From Amyelois transitella (lineage: Eukaryota; Arthropoda; Insecta; Lepidoptera; Pyralidae), in contig NC_083523.1 of the NCBI RefSeq assembly GCF_032362555.1, positions 1,091,501 through 1,155,500 of the forward strand: DNA of 64,000 nucleotides, written 5' to 3'. The position numbers were made by a program, and so were the translations under genes. This document shows, one piece after another, positions 11,004-27,589 of this stretch. How positions within the stretch are numbered: the stretch's first letter is position 1; every line of letters starts with the position of its first letter. The notes beneath the pieces were generated by a model, which ran no database searches, had not been told where the DNA came from, and saw only the letters and a list, made by a program, of their open reading frames with translations.

Positions 11004-13846
11004 TTTTAATTATGTGATTGCTTTGACACCTAATTAATTAACTCAAATCCTATTTAATGACGAGGAATATTTTCATCGTAAAATGATCGATAGGAACAAG
11101 TAGAACGAGTAGTTTTAATCACTTTTCTTCCTTTCTTCGCATTTATTCACAATCACAAACGACAATGTATACCTATTTGTTTAGATACAGACTGAAATTC
11201 AACTGACACTGACAATGACGTTGACGTTTATGCCACTTTAGTGATGATCAGTCCAGTACCTACATAGTACATTAACAAACTAAGGCAATAAATCGAAAGT
11301 TTATTTGTTAAAAATAAAGAACAAAGTTACTTTTATAGGTTTCGCATTTTAAAACATTTTAATTATGAAGCCATGATTTTGCTTATAACATTTATTCAAA
11401 AATATCATTAAAACAAACATTTCTTTTTTTTAAAATATTTAATGCAACACGAGTTAAATCATACGTTGTGAACTAGAAAGTTCACAATCTGATGCGTGGA
11501 CGTAAATCGTTAATTCAGCGCATGCGTACTTTCTGTACCTGTTTTGCTGCTTTTTAGTCTACCTACATATGTATATGTTTATATACCTTTTATTTCAAAT
11601 AGACTACTTACAAGGCGAACAGAATGTTTATAAAGTAAATTTTACACATGCTCTTTTTACAGAAGCAGATTCTTTAGTTAATATAATTACAAATGGTGCA
11701 TAAAATATATTTCTTAGGTATATGAGCTATATACATTACTATACCCATGGGGAGGTATATACGGTATGCTTCTTTTTAAAGGTACGACTATAATTTTAAT
11801 TTTTTAATATATTATTTTGTAGTAAATTTAGAGAATGCTCCACTTAACTCCAACGACAAAACCTAACTTTGATATAAGTTGGAGAAGGTATCTTAATAAC
11901 AGTATATAATAGATGTGCATTATCTTTGTCTACATAAATTAAATCAAGAACATAACAGTGAATAGATACATAGGCCTTGTTTAAAGAAGTTCGTGACAGC
12001 GAATAATGATATACCTATTACTGTATCTCTTATAATAAAATACAGGCCGATATGTGAACAACACACATGCTTAAGCAAATAGCTTAAATATTCATTTATA
12101 TAAAAGAAAAAAAAAAGGTTTTCCATTAAAAAAAACACCAATGTAGCATGCTTCAGCCAGGAAATATGAAGGAAATATAGGTACATTTATAGGCACAAAG
12201 AATATGTAAGTTTTGTCACACTAACCATTCGATTCCGAATTGAATTAATATTAGCCATATCTGAAATTTGGATTCCAAAATGTAAAACAGGGAAATGATG
12301 ATGGGTGGCTATGGATGATATGGCTTATAAAATTGGTAAAACGAACAATAAATTATAATACGCAAAACAAAGTGTATTCGGGAACAGACGGAACAGAACT
12401 AATGCAGGTGATCGATCACGGTGGAGAGCAATGGTTGCGGATATGGAGCGCAAGTGCAGTAGCATTTAATTTCAAACGTATTGATTTATGCGCAATATTT
12501 CATTTTAGGATTCGCCAAGTGCAGTCTGTGCATTAACTTCATTAAATACTAGCGGCCCGCCCCGGCTTCGCACGGGTGGACATATTTTTCTACCTGAAAA
12601 CTAATTTATTTCAAAACAATTTATGCCTATGTCACTTTTGAAGGTCTATTCTATATCTGTGCCAAATTTTATCAAAATCGGACCAGTAGTTTTTGAGTTT
12701 ATTCCACACAAACATACAAAAATACAAATCTTTCGTCTTTATTATTAGTGTGGATGTATTATTCACTTCAGCGAGCTTATGAGAATAGATTCTGCTAATT
12801 GGTTGAAAGATTCAAAATTATTTTTTACTGGCTTATAACGCCATTATTTGCGTTGCGAATCGAAATTTAAAATTATCGGAAAATGCCCCTACATACTATC
12901 TCTCCTTTTTTCTTCACCGATACACTCTGACAGAGTGGCCGTGGTATTCATGTAGGTAGTCGTGGAAGTGGCGTCCCTGCTATATAAGTTTGCATTTAAC
13001 TCTTTAATAGAACTATTGAAGAAAAAGGGTAGAGTAATTAAATCTAATAATGCGATTTATTTTATAATGAGATTTCATTCATGATCATCCTCCTGTTTAG
13101 ATCATGTTGCATTCTCACCCTCTGTGGAATCGTCAGGATCGTTTGCGACTTCCATCCACACTAAAGCGAACTTTGTAGGGGAACCTGACCGAAGTTGCCT
13201 GAATGTACAGGTTTCCTCATAATGATTTTCCGCTGAGTAGCAGAGCAAGTTGGCCATCAAACTAATGTACCTACCTTATTAAGGAAACATTTAGTTAAGA
13301 TAGGATTTAAACTTGCGTGTCCTTGTAGCATGCATTTTATTACAAACAATTAAACCGTTCGATCTGATTAAACAGATTTAGATAAAATGTAGCAATCTAT
13401 AGGATACAAAGTAGTGATGATAGATTCGCTAGATGTGAGCCAAATCAATCAAAAATGTAACATCTTTGCATTTAGATATGGATCTTGTTGTATTTTGATA
13501 ACACACAGCATCCTTATACATAAAACTATGCTTATTGTAATAAGCAAAATTTTATAATTTGTTTTTGACACTTTTTCAGTGGGATTAAGAGTCTTTATGT
13601 AATACGTTTATGATAGAAATAATACAAGTAGGTAATTCTTTTTAATAAAGCTCAAAAATAAAATTACAGCAAATTCACAACTCAAATCGACCGATTATAA
13701 ATCATATTTGAATCGATTATGATTAATTTTTAGTAGAGAGCAAGTATATTAGTATATTTTTTTTTGTAGAGAGCAACACTAACGCAAAGTAGATTTTCGG
13801 AAGGGCTGTAAGATTTTTGCAAAATATTTAAAATTGTGCTATAAAA
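11004..13846. other. Intergenic region between SVIP and ATPsynB
   Basis: SVIP and ATPsynB diverge from here, so both promoters should lie inside. I see no TATA box that I could assign. A family C repeat is listed separately. At about 13090-13270 is a decayed stretch with 'caggtttcctcataatgatt' typical of family F. Other open frames are short and show no recognisable protein. Confidence 0.5.
12547..12755 (+). repeat. Family C repeat
   Basis: It begins 'actagcggcccgccccggct', passes through 'catcaaaatcggaccagtag' and ends near 'cgtctttattattagtgtgg'. This is a very common lepidopteran non-coding repeat layout. A small related piece, 'catcaaaatcggaccagtag', recurs at about 27100. Confidence 0.8.
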
Positions 13847-16800
13847 ATGCTTTCACGCGCAGCTTTGCGTTCAGGTACGTTATATTAATTAAGTTTTTTA
13901 TTTAAAAGTTAAGTCACTCAGTAAAAACACTTACTACGACCTTAACCTCTATGGAAGAAGTTTATGTAATCGCTCCTGTCAATTTCTGTAACTCTTGTCT
14001 CGTAAATTTAACTTGTTTTGAGTAAGAAATTGATAAAAGAGACTCTCATTTCTATTTTCAGTTTACTTTTCAATATACATTTAACTAACTTTTCGCGTTT
14101 GAATAACAGTTTATGTATGATTTATTGACCTATGTGATAAGAATTATATCTTCCTTGGATGTATCTTCATTGCCCTTTTAATGTATGTGCTCATGCCGAT
14201 ATTATGCATTTCATTTAAATTTCAAATTATATATTGTTTCCCTTAATGGGAGGCAAGACTTGAGATACAAGAAAATGTTATAATTCCAGTCGTCGCCCGA
14301 CAGTCCACACCCACAGCTCTGGTGGTAGCCCGGGGATCTGCTTCAGAAGTCTCCGGAGCCAGAGACGAACAGAACTTCCCCAGGCCGGTGCGTCAAGAAC
14401 CAGGCAAAGTCAGGCTTGGATTCGTTCCAGAAGAATGGTAGGTTCTTTTGGTTTATATATCTCATTAGTGGCTACATTCACGTTTCTAACTATTTTCATT
14501 CCGTCCGGGAAACCTCTAAGAAGTTTATTTCAGAAGTTCCATATTATGTTAGTAACAATTTGTCTTAAACCTATTTTAGTACATAGTTACTAAAACTGAA
14601 CTCTTTCTACCATTACTTTTATGACAACGGTCTCTGTGGTGCGGCAGCAGTATACATGTCTGTGACACTGGAGGTCCAGGTTCAATTCTTGGCCAGTTTT
14701 GGATGTTATCAGTAGATGTTTATTTTGGTTCCATAACATTGGTTGACATCAAGTATTAGTATAAACTTGGAATTCTTTAAGTATTTGTTAGCTATATCTA
14801 CCCTGTAGGGGTTAAAGACGTGATTATAAGTACATATGTATGTTCTCTCATTAATTCTCTACACACTTCCACTTTCAGGTTCCAATTCTTCCACTCGAAG
14901 ACCGGTGTGACCGGCCCTTACACATTCGGTGTTGGCCTCACCACGTACCTCTTCAGCAAGGAGATATACATAATGGAACACGAGTTCTACACCGGCCTGT
15001 CACTGTTGCTGATGGTTTGGTTCGCAACTAAGAAGTTCGGACCAAGCATCTCTGCTTGGCTGGACAAGGAAGTTGATGTGAGTTAGTTTTACATACAAAC
15101 ATACATAAAATCACGCCTTTTTTCCAGAGGCAGAGGTTACACCTTTTTTCTTTCCACTTGCCATGACTCCACATTCTCCTTGTATATCTGCTTAATCAAC
15201 CTGATTTCATTCATCCTCTCCACATGACCAAACCATCTTAACATACCCTTTTCTATTCCTGATACTACATCTTCTTTCAGATCACAACATTCCCTTATCA
15301 CGCTGTTCCTTATCTGGCCACCCAATTTCTTAACTTGAATTAGTTTTTAACGTACCTTTCTATAGTACACATCTCCCATGATTTTGAAAAATGGCAAGCA
15401 GATAGACTAAAAGACACCCTTATTTTTTTACTAGATTGACCAATTTAAATTTTATGTATATTCCATTAATGTGGTTTTTGGAATCAGAGGTGATGTCAAG
15501 TGTAATTTATAATATTCAAAGCTTTCAAAATTAAATTTAGCACCCAGCAAATAAGTAGACACTAGAATTTGACACATTTGGGAGGCGCAGTGGCAATTTT
15601 TTTATGTAAAAAGAATCTTGTGCGCAGCTGCTATAGAGTAGAATTTTGTTAATTTTTCATGCCAGACAGGTACGAAATTTACTCTATTTTTGCAGTCGGT
15701 TAAAATAATGTTTTTCTATTTCCAGATTTACATACAAACATAATTGAAGCCAAATTCTTTTGTTAGTATTTTAACTATTTATTTTGAAGCCTAGTGTATT
15801 GTTTGTTAAAACTATAATTAGACATTTTGTCATGTACTACTTATGTGACAGAAATATAAATTTCCCTAGAATTAGGTTAGAAACAATTAAAAAAAAAAAG
15901 TTTTCTTTTTCTTTAATTGTTTCTAAATTTCTTTTAATTTCTCTTCTTTTAATTTTGCTAACATAAGCTTAGGATAAATCTATTGTTATAATTTTATGAG
16001 CATTGAAGGGTATTCTATCTATCAGTAGATATTGTTAAAAAATGATTAAGATTAAATATCACTATAATAATATTCCCCCTGGATGTTCCCATGGTAGACT
16101 TGCATCAAATATTCATTCATCAAATTCAGATCCCTTTTCAAACTATTTATTTACACCGTTTGTCAACATCTCAACCTCAATTTCCAGGATGTCGAAAACA
16201 GTTGGAACGAGGGCCGCCGGGACGCCATTAAGAACCTGGAGCAGGCCATTGAAGACGAGAAGAAGTCACAGTGGAGAGCCGAGGGCCAGGAGCTCCTGAT
16301 TCAGGCGAAGAAGGAGAATGTGTTGCTGCAGCTCGAGGCTGCTTACAGGGAGCGAGTGATGCATGCTTACTCGGAGGTCAGTTATTGTTTTACACCATTT
16401 TGACCATACTAATACATAGAGTCACGTTTATATCCTTTGCGGGGTAGATGGAGCCAAAAGTCTTGAAAAGACTGATAGGCCACATTCAGCTTTTTGGCTT
16501 GATTATAGAATTAAGATTGAAATAGCGGCAGGTTGCGAGCCCATCGCCTAAAAGAAGAATTCTAAGTTTATAAGCCTATCCCTTAGTCGCCTTTTACGAC
16601 ATCCGTGGGGAAGAAAAGGAGTGGTCCTATTCTTTTTTTCATGCCATAACAAGACTAGTTACTTTCGCTATTTTTCAAATGGTAAACTTAAATTTTCCAG
16701 GTCAAACGCCGCTTGGACTACCAACTCGAGAAGGCCACTGTTGAGCGTCGTATTGGCCAGAAGCACTTGGTGGAGTGGGTGGTGGCCAACGTCACCAAGG

Positions 16801-16877
16801 CCATTACCCCGGACCAAGAGAAACAAACCCTGGACCGCTGCATTGCAGACTTGGGAGCCATCGCTGCCAGGAAATAG
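13847..16877 (+). CDS. ATPsynB: ATP synthase subunit b, mitochondrial (5 exons)
   Basis: The exons are 13847-13874, 14290-14437, 14879-15077, 16188-16376 and 16701-16877 (TAG at 16875-16877). All junctions are GT-AG and phases agree, giving 246 aa; the Drosophila protein is similar in size. The N-terminus [24 protein letters not shown] is a basic, Ser/Ala-rich mitochondrial presequence. [21 protein letters not shown] plus the following [17 protein letters not shown] forms the membrane hairpin. The C-terminal 120 residues are a charged helix rich in Glu, Lys and Gln. Subunit b is part of the F1Fo peripheral stalk that keeps F1 from rotating. Introns 2-4 hold a tRNA-SINE piece, a LINE fragment and a SINE-A. 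Confidence 0.96.
14636..14725 (+). mobile_element. tRNA-SINE fragment in ATPsynB intron 2
   Basis: It reads 'tctctgtggtgcggcagcag' then 'ctgtgacactggaggtcc' and 'aggttcaattcttggcca', which is the A-box/B-box head of the copy at 17006 with substitutions. The 3' body is largely lost. Confidence 0.65.
15090..15335 (-). mobile_element. LINE 3' fragment in ATPsynB intron 3
   Basis: Read on the minus strand it gives [20 protein letters not shown] and [16 protein letters not shown], homologous to the C-terminus of the LINE ORF. It is followed by 'ggcgtgattttatgtatg'. An internal deletion of about 100 bp removes the segment before the 3' end. Confidence 0.85.
16404..16640 (-). mobile_element. SINE-A copy in ATPsynB intron 4
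   Basis: The copy is nearly full-length in reverse: 'gtcacgtttatatcctttgc', 'cttgaaaagactgataggcc', 'gcccatcgcctaaaaga', 'cgccttttacgacatccg' and 'gagtggtcctattcttttt'. Confidence 0.85.
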
Positions 16878-17005
16878 ATTCGAATGTAGACTGCGGATGT
16901 TATGTATAAAATGTAATTTAAAGTAAATCGTTCTATCTAGTCTTGGGTTTTATTTACTGGATGATAATGTTGAGCTCGTTAAGTTATATTCTTGTACATG
17001 TAATC

Positions 17006-17227
17006 GACCTCTGTGGCGCAACGGTAGTGCGCTTGTCTGTGTCACCGGGGGTCCCGGGTTCGAATCTCGGCCAGGGCATGATGAGACACAAACTTTCTCT
17101 GATTGGCCTGGGTCTTGGGTGTTTATTTATATAAGTACTTATTTATTATAAAATATAGAGTACCGCTGAGTTAGTATCTCGTAACACAAGTTTCGAACTT
17201 CGAGGCTAACTCAATCTGTGTAATTTG
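17006..17227 (+). mobile_element. tRNA-derived SINE
   Basis: The head is tRNA-like: 'cctctgtggcgcaacggtag' as A box and 'gggttcgaatctcgg' as B box. The body carries 'gattggcctgggtcttgg' and 'gttagtatctcgtaacacaa', ending 'aatttgtcccg'. The A and B boxes imply pol III transcription. It sits about 130 bp past the ATPsynB stop. Copies occur at 56635 (+) and 57231 (-). Confidence 0.85.
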
Positions 17228-17235
17228 TCCCGTAT

Positions 17236-17405
17236 ATGTAATCACGACTTTATCCCTTGCGGGGAAGGTGTCTCCACATTCCCCGCAACAGTCTTGAAAA
17301 ACCTGAAAGTTCATGTTCAATTGTATGAATTAATGATGAGAATTAAGGTTCAAGTAGTGACAGTAGCTAGCCCATCGCCCAAAAGAAAAATTTCAAATTG
17401 TATAC
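17236..17405 (-). mobile_element. SINE-A fragment
   Basis: 'atcacgactttatcccttgc', 'acagtcttgaaaaacctgaa', 'caagtagtgacag' and 'tagcccatcgcc' follow SINE-A in reverse. The distal third is missing. Confidence 0.75.
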
Positions 17406-17554
17406 CTATTACAAAAATTAGAATAAACCATAAAAAAATTTCAGATTTCTTAAGGCATTTTAGAGACTGCGGGGAATGAAAAAATTTAAAAAATATATTT
17501 ATAAATATATTTTTTATTTTACTTTATAAACAAAAAAAGATGAAAGAAGCAAAT

Positions 17555-17725
17555 TGTTACCCTTTGACTGCTGGGTAACTTCTTCCTCCTGGAAAGGAGC
17601 CCGAGGTGCGCCTTTGACTAAGATCCTGGTTTGGGTGGAGTCAGGTATAACCAGGAAACCTTACAAGAACATGATAACACATCCAGATGCCTCTTAGTGC
17701 AAGTTTTCTTATCATACGAATTTCG
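17555..17725 (+). repeat. Family F repeat
   Basis: 'cttcctcctggaaaggagcc', 'tgactaagatcctgg' and 'agtcaggtataaccagga' match, in opposite orientation, the block at 62645-62845. It is probably the remnant of a longer LINE; no frame is open. Confidence 0.55.
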
Positions 17726-17902
17726 GTTGGCACTTTAACTAATGTACGTAACTGCTACTAAGGTAGGATTGCTAGGCAATTTGGCATATGTGTCCGATAT
17801 AAGTCACCATTGTTTATCCCTCTTTAGGGTTGACAGAGTTAATAGTAACATAACTCAAAAGCTGAAAATAAAACAAATTAATAAGAAATTGAAATTCCAT
17901 GC

Positions 17903-18033
17903 TGGGCTTGCATGAAGAGAGTTATGAATGTGAATAAAGCGAAGGAAGTATGCAGAGATAGTGGCAATTGGAAAGATGTCGTCTCTGCCTACCCCTCCGG
18001 GAAAAAGGCGTGATTTTTATGCATGTATGTATG
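17903..18033 (+). mobile_element. LINE 3' fragment
   Basis: 'gcatgaagagagttatgaat' through 'cctccgggaaaaaggcgtga' with an (ATGT)n tail. It is a 5'-truncated copy about 130 bp long, similar in extent to the one at 1953. Confidence 0.85.
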
Positions 18034-18159
18034 AAATTCCAAAAGAGACTAAGATTTCTTTATAATTATGTATGATAGTGTGGATATTTCAGAATTACAG
18101 TAGATTAGGACAGAGGGATTTGAAAAATTAAATACATTGAATAAATATATGGGTCTCTT

Positions 18160-18165
18160 TTTATT
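18160..18165 (-). promoter_or_regulatory. Candidate polyadenylation signal of cyclin H
   Basis: AATAAA on the minus strand, about 95 nt downstream of the cyclin H stop codon, at a normal distance for a short 3' UTR. Confidence 0.5.
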
Positions 18166-18258
18166 TTCATCAGACATAAAACTTATTATACAAGAACAAA
18201 CCTCATTTCATCATTTATCAGTCCTTTCATACGAAAAATAAAAATCATAAGATCATGA

Positions 18259-19236
18259 CTATGATGCCGATGGAGACAACACTTGTGTGACTCCACTCGT
18301 GTCCAAAGACATCCGACTCGACCCACCGTATGGCATATCATCCTCATCGAGTGCCTCCCGCATCCTCCGTTTGTAAATCTCACTGTCTGGATTATTCTCC
18401 TGATTCCTGCATCTGTCTAACTTCTTTTCTATAACCCTTACTCTTTCCCGAGCTGGACTTTCTACCATCTTAACCATAGACCGAATTTTTCTCACAGCTT
18501 CAATCAATATAGCCAATTTATCTTCGCCTGCATCTCTAAACAGCATGTCAGTTACGTAACTATCCAAGTTCTCTTGCTCTTTGCTGGCTGCATGAAGAAC
18601 CGCGGCTAACGCTATCTGAGAAGGCGCATAAAGCAAACACGCATCAGTAAGAAAAACTTTTTCCAGAAACTCGTCAATTCCACTTCTTAAGCGCTCAGGG
18701 TTGGCAAGACTACACCTCGTTTTAATGTCAATCAAGAAACCTTCCACAGGCCGGAATGGATTGTGTATAGTCAAATGATAATTTAGCTGCTGCATCAAAA
18801 GTAATTCATTGTTCAGAATTATGTCCGAAGCCTTCTCTCTGTCTCCTTTGATATTGGCCACAAATTGGCCTATGGACACATTAAATTCCTCCACTTTGCA
18901 AGCCAAGTAGACGCACGTGGCCAATATTTCTTTAGGGTGGTAATCCATTGAAGAGTTGTAAAGGTAAAATCTTTTGAAATAATGGAATGCAGTGCCCACT
19001 ACCCCTTTCGGCATAGGAGGACTGAATCGCTTGCAGAACTCTTTCAGGTGCAGCTCGTATTGCTTTAGTAGAAGCCTTTCTTCCTCCGGGGACAGGAAAA
19101 AGTTGTACCGCTGATATTCGTCGATGTGGGCTGCATGTTTTGAAATGTACTGTAAATTATGTTTCTCACGAAGTCGTGCCAATTCGTTCTCGTCGCTAAA
19201 TGTCCAAAACTTTCTCTGTGTACTTGTGGAGAACAT
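18259..19236 (-). CDS. CycH: Cyclin H (CAK / TFIIH subunit), intronless
   Basis: A single exon of 325 codons; human and Drosophila cyclin H are almost the same length. The N-terminus MFSTSTQRKFWTFSDENELA is the family's N-terminal helix region. The first cyclin fold contains PKEILATCVYLACKVEEFNV (around residues 102-121), the cyclin-box core that contacts the kinase. A second fold follows, with YAPSQIALAAVLHAASK, and then a charged C-terminal helix. Cyclin H binds Cdk7 and MAT1 to form the CDK-activating kinase, which phosphorylates cell-cycle CDKs and, within TFIIH, the RNA polymerase II tail. The frame is intact. The absence of introns could be ancestral loss or retroposition; no poly(A) remnant is seen. 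Confidence 0.96.
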   Translation of the reverse strand: MFSTSTQRKFWTFSDENELARLREKHNLQYISKHAAHIDEYQRYNFFLSPEEERLLLKQYELHLKEFCKRFSPPMPKGVVGTAFHYFKRFYLYNSSMDYHPKEILATCVYLACKVEEFNVSIGQFVANIKGDREKASDIILNNELLLMQQLNYHLTIHNPFRPVEGFLIDIKTRCSLANPERLRSGIDEFLEKVFLTDACLLYAPSQIALAAVLHAASKEQENLDSYVTDMLFRDAGEDKLAILIEAVRKIRSMVKMVESPARERVRVIEKKLDRCRNQENNPDSEIYKRRMREALDEDDMPYGGSSRMSLDTSGVTQVLSPSAS

Positions 19237-19822
19237 TTGTATGATTTATTATGTGAAAATTAGTAAAGTTGAATCGTTGGTTAGATTTTTTTTCAGAGAA
19301 ACAAACATGATAAATTGTTTCCGTTTTCCGTGAATGAATTTCGTGCTATTTCAAAATACTTATGACAATGACATTACTGACTGAAATGACATTGAATACA
19401 TTTATAAATACTGTTTCATTTTACGGACATTCTTCCAAAGAATTATTACATTTTATGGTTGATTTTATTTGATCTAAGATATATAAATAGTTGTTAGGTA
19501 GAAAATAGTGACAAATAGTTAAATTTCATATCTAGATAATGTTTGATCACTGTTCATGACCCACCTTTAGCTCAGAAGTATTTTTGTCAGTGCACTTAAA
19601 CTTGTAGTAATGATAGCGAAACGTAATATATTTTATCTCTTTTTGTCAACAAAAATTGTTAATTCCACATCTCTTTCTATTCTGACAATTCATATCCCTC
19701 ACCTCTTCCCCTCACACCTCCATTGAATCATCAAGTCTTCATAGAATAGATTGTCGTAAATAGAAATTTCTATTTTTTATACCAAATAACAATTTCCAAT
19801 ACAATTGTGCTTAAATAACGAA
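19237..19822. promoter_or_regulatory. Shared upstream region of cyclin H and Ras64B
   Basis: The two genes start in opposite directions 586 bp apart. The interval must contain both promoters and 5' UTRs. I see no clear TATA box for either gene, which fits housekeeping promoters. No repeat is recognised inside. Confidence 0.45.
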
Positions 19823-23334
<3,512 letters not shown>

Positions 23335-26300
23335 CGGAAGACTTGCAAGCTTTAATGTAGAGTGAGTGTTGCCAGTTTATTTTTTTATTTATACTTTTTT
23401 GAAGGTTATTAAAAGTTTTGTTTGAAATAGAAAATAATAGGGAACACACGATTTTCTTTGGGTCCATGTTTGTAATCCATAAATTTTAATGGTATAATTA
23501 GAAAACGGCAGATTTTTGTTTTACATAAATTTGATATTATTTTGCATAACTTTTTATATTCAAAACTGTGATCATGCCAAAATTATTTTCTTTAAATTAT
23601 GCAATAAAAGAAATGGTATCAAAAATGGACCCTTAAAAAAATTACTGCCCATTATACTTATGATCACGGAAGTACATATTATCTGGAAGCCTTTAAAATA
23701 AATCGGAAATGAAAATTTACCTCAAAATTTTTTGTTGCTTCCTCTGTCTCTGTCTAACTACACTAATTTAAAAAAGACGGAGATTCGGAAAATTGTATTA
23801 GAGATGGAAATACAATGAGGTCAGTGGAGTGGAGGTAGTTTTTTTCATTCTGATATTTTTATTTAGGAATTTGGCTTCCAGATTGTACGTACTTCCGTGC
23901 ATAAGACCAATGATTATATGAATCCTTGGTACAAATTCAGTTCAGTTGGCAGATGTATTTTTAATTGCATATTTTATGACGACTTTCTTTCGTTTTATCG
24001 AAGATGTCAAAACGGGAAAATATGTGGTTGCCAGAAAACAAAATTATAACGAAAATGCTTTGTAGTTATAATTGAAAAAAAATAGTATATTATTAAGCAT
24101 CGACATACGGATTCTTCAGCTATATCTGGCGGCGAAAAATAATGAATTTTATATGATGGTGCTAATTTTTTGGTAGTATTTTACAGTAGCTCAGGATTCT
24201 ACTTATCCTAAGTAATTACGCGCCAAGATGCAGTTAGTTTTTTTTTCAATTTAGTCTCATGAACATACTGTTTTTTGTTATCGAGACAATCATTTCTCTT
24301 TATTCACAGTGTTACCGCATAACAGAAACATAAATCACAATATTTTTTTTTTTAATAATCACATTCTTGAAAAGGTTGTATACTTTTAAGTTTACATTGC
24401 ACCATATAGTTATTTATAGACAAAATAGATTTAATTTCTCTACAGTGTATTTTTTGATATTATACATTTTTATCTACATTATTTTTGTAACAACTTTTGT
24501 GGCTTTCACAAATTTAATAAAATATTTATTCAGTTTTAGTATAAGGTTAATTTGTTTTAAATCAGGATGTTACTGGCAAAATTGATATTTTGCTTGGTTT
24601 TATACCTGATTTATCAAAATATTACATTTAATTATTTCCATAGGTTAACATATTATTTGTTTTTAATTTATGTAAACGTTTTTGTTATATTCACAATATT
24701 CTGTTTGCTTTATTTTTTACTATTCATTTAGACGTTCGGCATTATACATTAACTAATCATTCTTGTGCAATATTATTTCCTACGGTGCCATACCAACATT
24801 AATTACAAGAAATAGTTGAAAATTGGGTAGAAAAACACTATCTGCAATAGTTACGCAAGAAAAATTTTGTTATTTAAACTTTATAATGATTAAAAAGAAC
24901 AATCGATGCAATAAAAACGAAAAAAAATTTTGTTGTTTTAATATTAAATATTGCATTCTAATTAAATGTAACCAAACTAAGTATGTTTACACACGCACAC
25001 ATTTTCTTTTTTTTTAAACATATAATTGTAGTGAAACGTCTTGAAACCAAATACTAATTTATATAATTCGTTATCGTACCTTTTCAGTGAATTATTTAAT
25101 TTAGCATAAGTTTTGCGTTTGGAGTATAGCAATGCTCTGGACAATATAATACTTTAATTATGAGTGTACCTAGTATAAATGTAATAAAATAGTAAAAATA
25201 TAATCCCCGCTGAATAATGCGAAAATATTATCCATTACATTTTGATACATCTTTTATAAGTACGTTAAATGGGAAAAAACTATCGCATCAGAAATAAATT
25301 AAACGTTTATAACTCTTACGATTTTCGAAAATCAGGATTTGAACCCGGATCCAAAAAAGAATGTAACTTTTTTAAATAGATTTATAATATAATATATACA
25401 TTTTTGTATTACATTAGTTTTTTTTACATTTTACGCTAGTACATAATGCATTCTTATAATCATATACAATTATTATTTAATACCTATAAGGTTACTTGAA
25501 GACACTGAACTTTGTCGTTGTTAAGAAATACAGGTTTACTTAATAACGTTTTCCATTACATAAGATTCACAATTTATTAGCTTTATTACTTTTTAAAGAA
25601 GTTATATACTATATTATCGCATATATTTTTGAAAATTCCATAATTTACTGTTTTATATTATATCATAGAAATTTGACAAATTTTTATATTTAAATAATAT
25701 GAATTTGTAATCGATTTTATTGAGTTATTATTTTATAAAAAAATCACTGCCATTGTTTCTGTCGAAATTAAACGTTGTGAAATTAAGCCAGTAAAATAAT
25801 AAAAAAAAAAAATAAGATTGGTAAAAAATATGGTTTAAAAGCTAAATAAAATAATTTTACATAGGCCAGACGTGTCGCGTATGATATAATTCCGTCACAC
25901 ACGAAGCTATTATATATATTATTTCTTTATTTCATGTAACGTATTAATTTATTATTGTCTTACCTTAGAGTTAAGGTAACAGTATTCCGTATTCGGACTA
26001 ATACTAGGAAACTGCAAAAAAAATACATACATAATTTTAAAAAAAATATTGCAGAACATCACTCTCAAATCACACCATGCTGGTTAATAATTATATTAAA
26101 ACGGAGTGAATTAAAAAAAAACACTTTTTATTTAATTTCGTAACCAAGTGTTATTGGAAAATGAAAAGCATTATTTATAAAAGAGGGGTTGAATTTTTTT
26201 TTTTCATATTGTGTTCTATCAAATTAATTATTTTCAATGTGTGGTTACGACATTGTTGTGTTGATGTTAGTTATTGCGCAAAATATAAAGTCATCACTCC

Positions 26301-27589
26301 AGAATTTTTCTTTTTTTGCCTACATAAACTACAATCTAAGTATAATTAAAAAAATAATTTAGTATGTATATTTAACGCAACCCTTGTCCGATCAGAATAT
26401 GTAAGTCTTAATGGTAATTAAATGTAAAATAAAAAAAAACATAAGCTAACTTAATAAATAAAACATTATTTATAATAATTTCCCAAATATAAAAAAAATA
26501 ATAAAGTGACAATGCAGTAAACTAACATTCCAAAATTTACATGTTCCGACGTGTAAATTTTGGAATGTAAGTTTACTGCGATCGGACAAGGTTTTCGTTA
26601 CATTTTAATAAAAGAATACCCTGAAATATTTATTTTGTATGTTTTAAATATGATGTATCTTTACTATTATAACTTTATTGGACGGCGTCTGCGCATCTGA
26701 TGTTCGCAAAAAAATTATCTCATTATTTTTGGATCCCGAGAGATTATATCCATTTATAGGCAGCTTATCTCGAAGACGTTGTCATTTTTGTTAGTCATAA
26801 CTGTAGGTATTGTTAGTCATAACTGTCAAATACAAGTTTTTTATCATCGATTTTATCGAAAATATCGACATATCGATATGGAAACGCCGTTCAATGTACA
26901 GCACTAGCTAGGCGAGTGCAATAATCAGCTTTAATACGGGCACCGCCCGATAACAGACTAAACTGTTGTTCAGCTTATATCGTATTGGATTAAACATATT
27001 GTAACAATTCTGTTGTTTTCTTATACTGTCCCGTAGTTGCCCTGTGAACTTGAAAATTATAACTGTGTTTTAAATCATAATATACCTACCTTGTAAATTT
27101 CATCAAAATCGGACCAGTAGTTATCGCGTTATATACAAAAATATTTTTTTCGCCCTATTTGATTGGTAGCGAATTCTTTATGTTATTTATTAAAATAAAT
27201 GATAAAAAGAATTTTATTACAATTAATTTACTTACTTTTTAGTTAGTTACTATTTAGATATAAAGCCGATTTAGTAATCAGCAGGATTATAGATAGATAG
27301 ATTTATAAAAGACTTAGAGGCTGAAGAAAAAGTTTAAACAGCACTTATAACACATTCCATATCAATCTGCGCGTATAACCGCGTGTAGATGGAATACACA
27401 AAATAAATATTATCTGAATACAACAAAATCTGTCATGGTGGTTGGTTGGTAGCGAAGGAAAAACATTGTGTGTGCCGGCTTTTCTTCTGATGTAGATTTT
27501 GAAGTCAATCAAGGAAAAGGGTATCGCGAATTGATAGTACGGCCGTGCCGCTTTTTTATACTCGACTTGGCGGGGACACTGCCGTGCCC
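23335..27589. other. Long AT-rich intergenic stretch after Ras64B
   Basis: The start is probably the Ras64B 3' UTR, with a candidate AATAAA at 23603-23608. The rest is very AT-rich with short, low-complexity frames and no recognisable protein. Only a palindromic element at 26382-26591 and a family C scrap near 27100 stand out. Confidence 0.55.
26382..26591. repeat. Inverted-repeat element (possible MITE)
   Basis: Outer inverted repeats CCTTGTCCGATC at 26382-26393 and 26580-26591 enclose about 190 bp. Next to the right repeat is a hairpin with 30-nt arms (26514-26543 and 26550-26579) that pair at 28 of 30 positions around a 6-nt loop. No ORF. Confidence 0.65.

Noticed and set aside
14820-15086. 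A free-standing 88-codon ORF
   Set aside because: Its useful part is exon 3 of ATPsynB; the upstream codons are intron.
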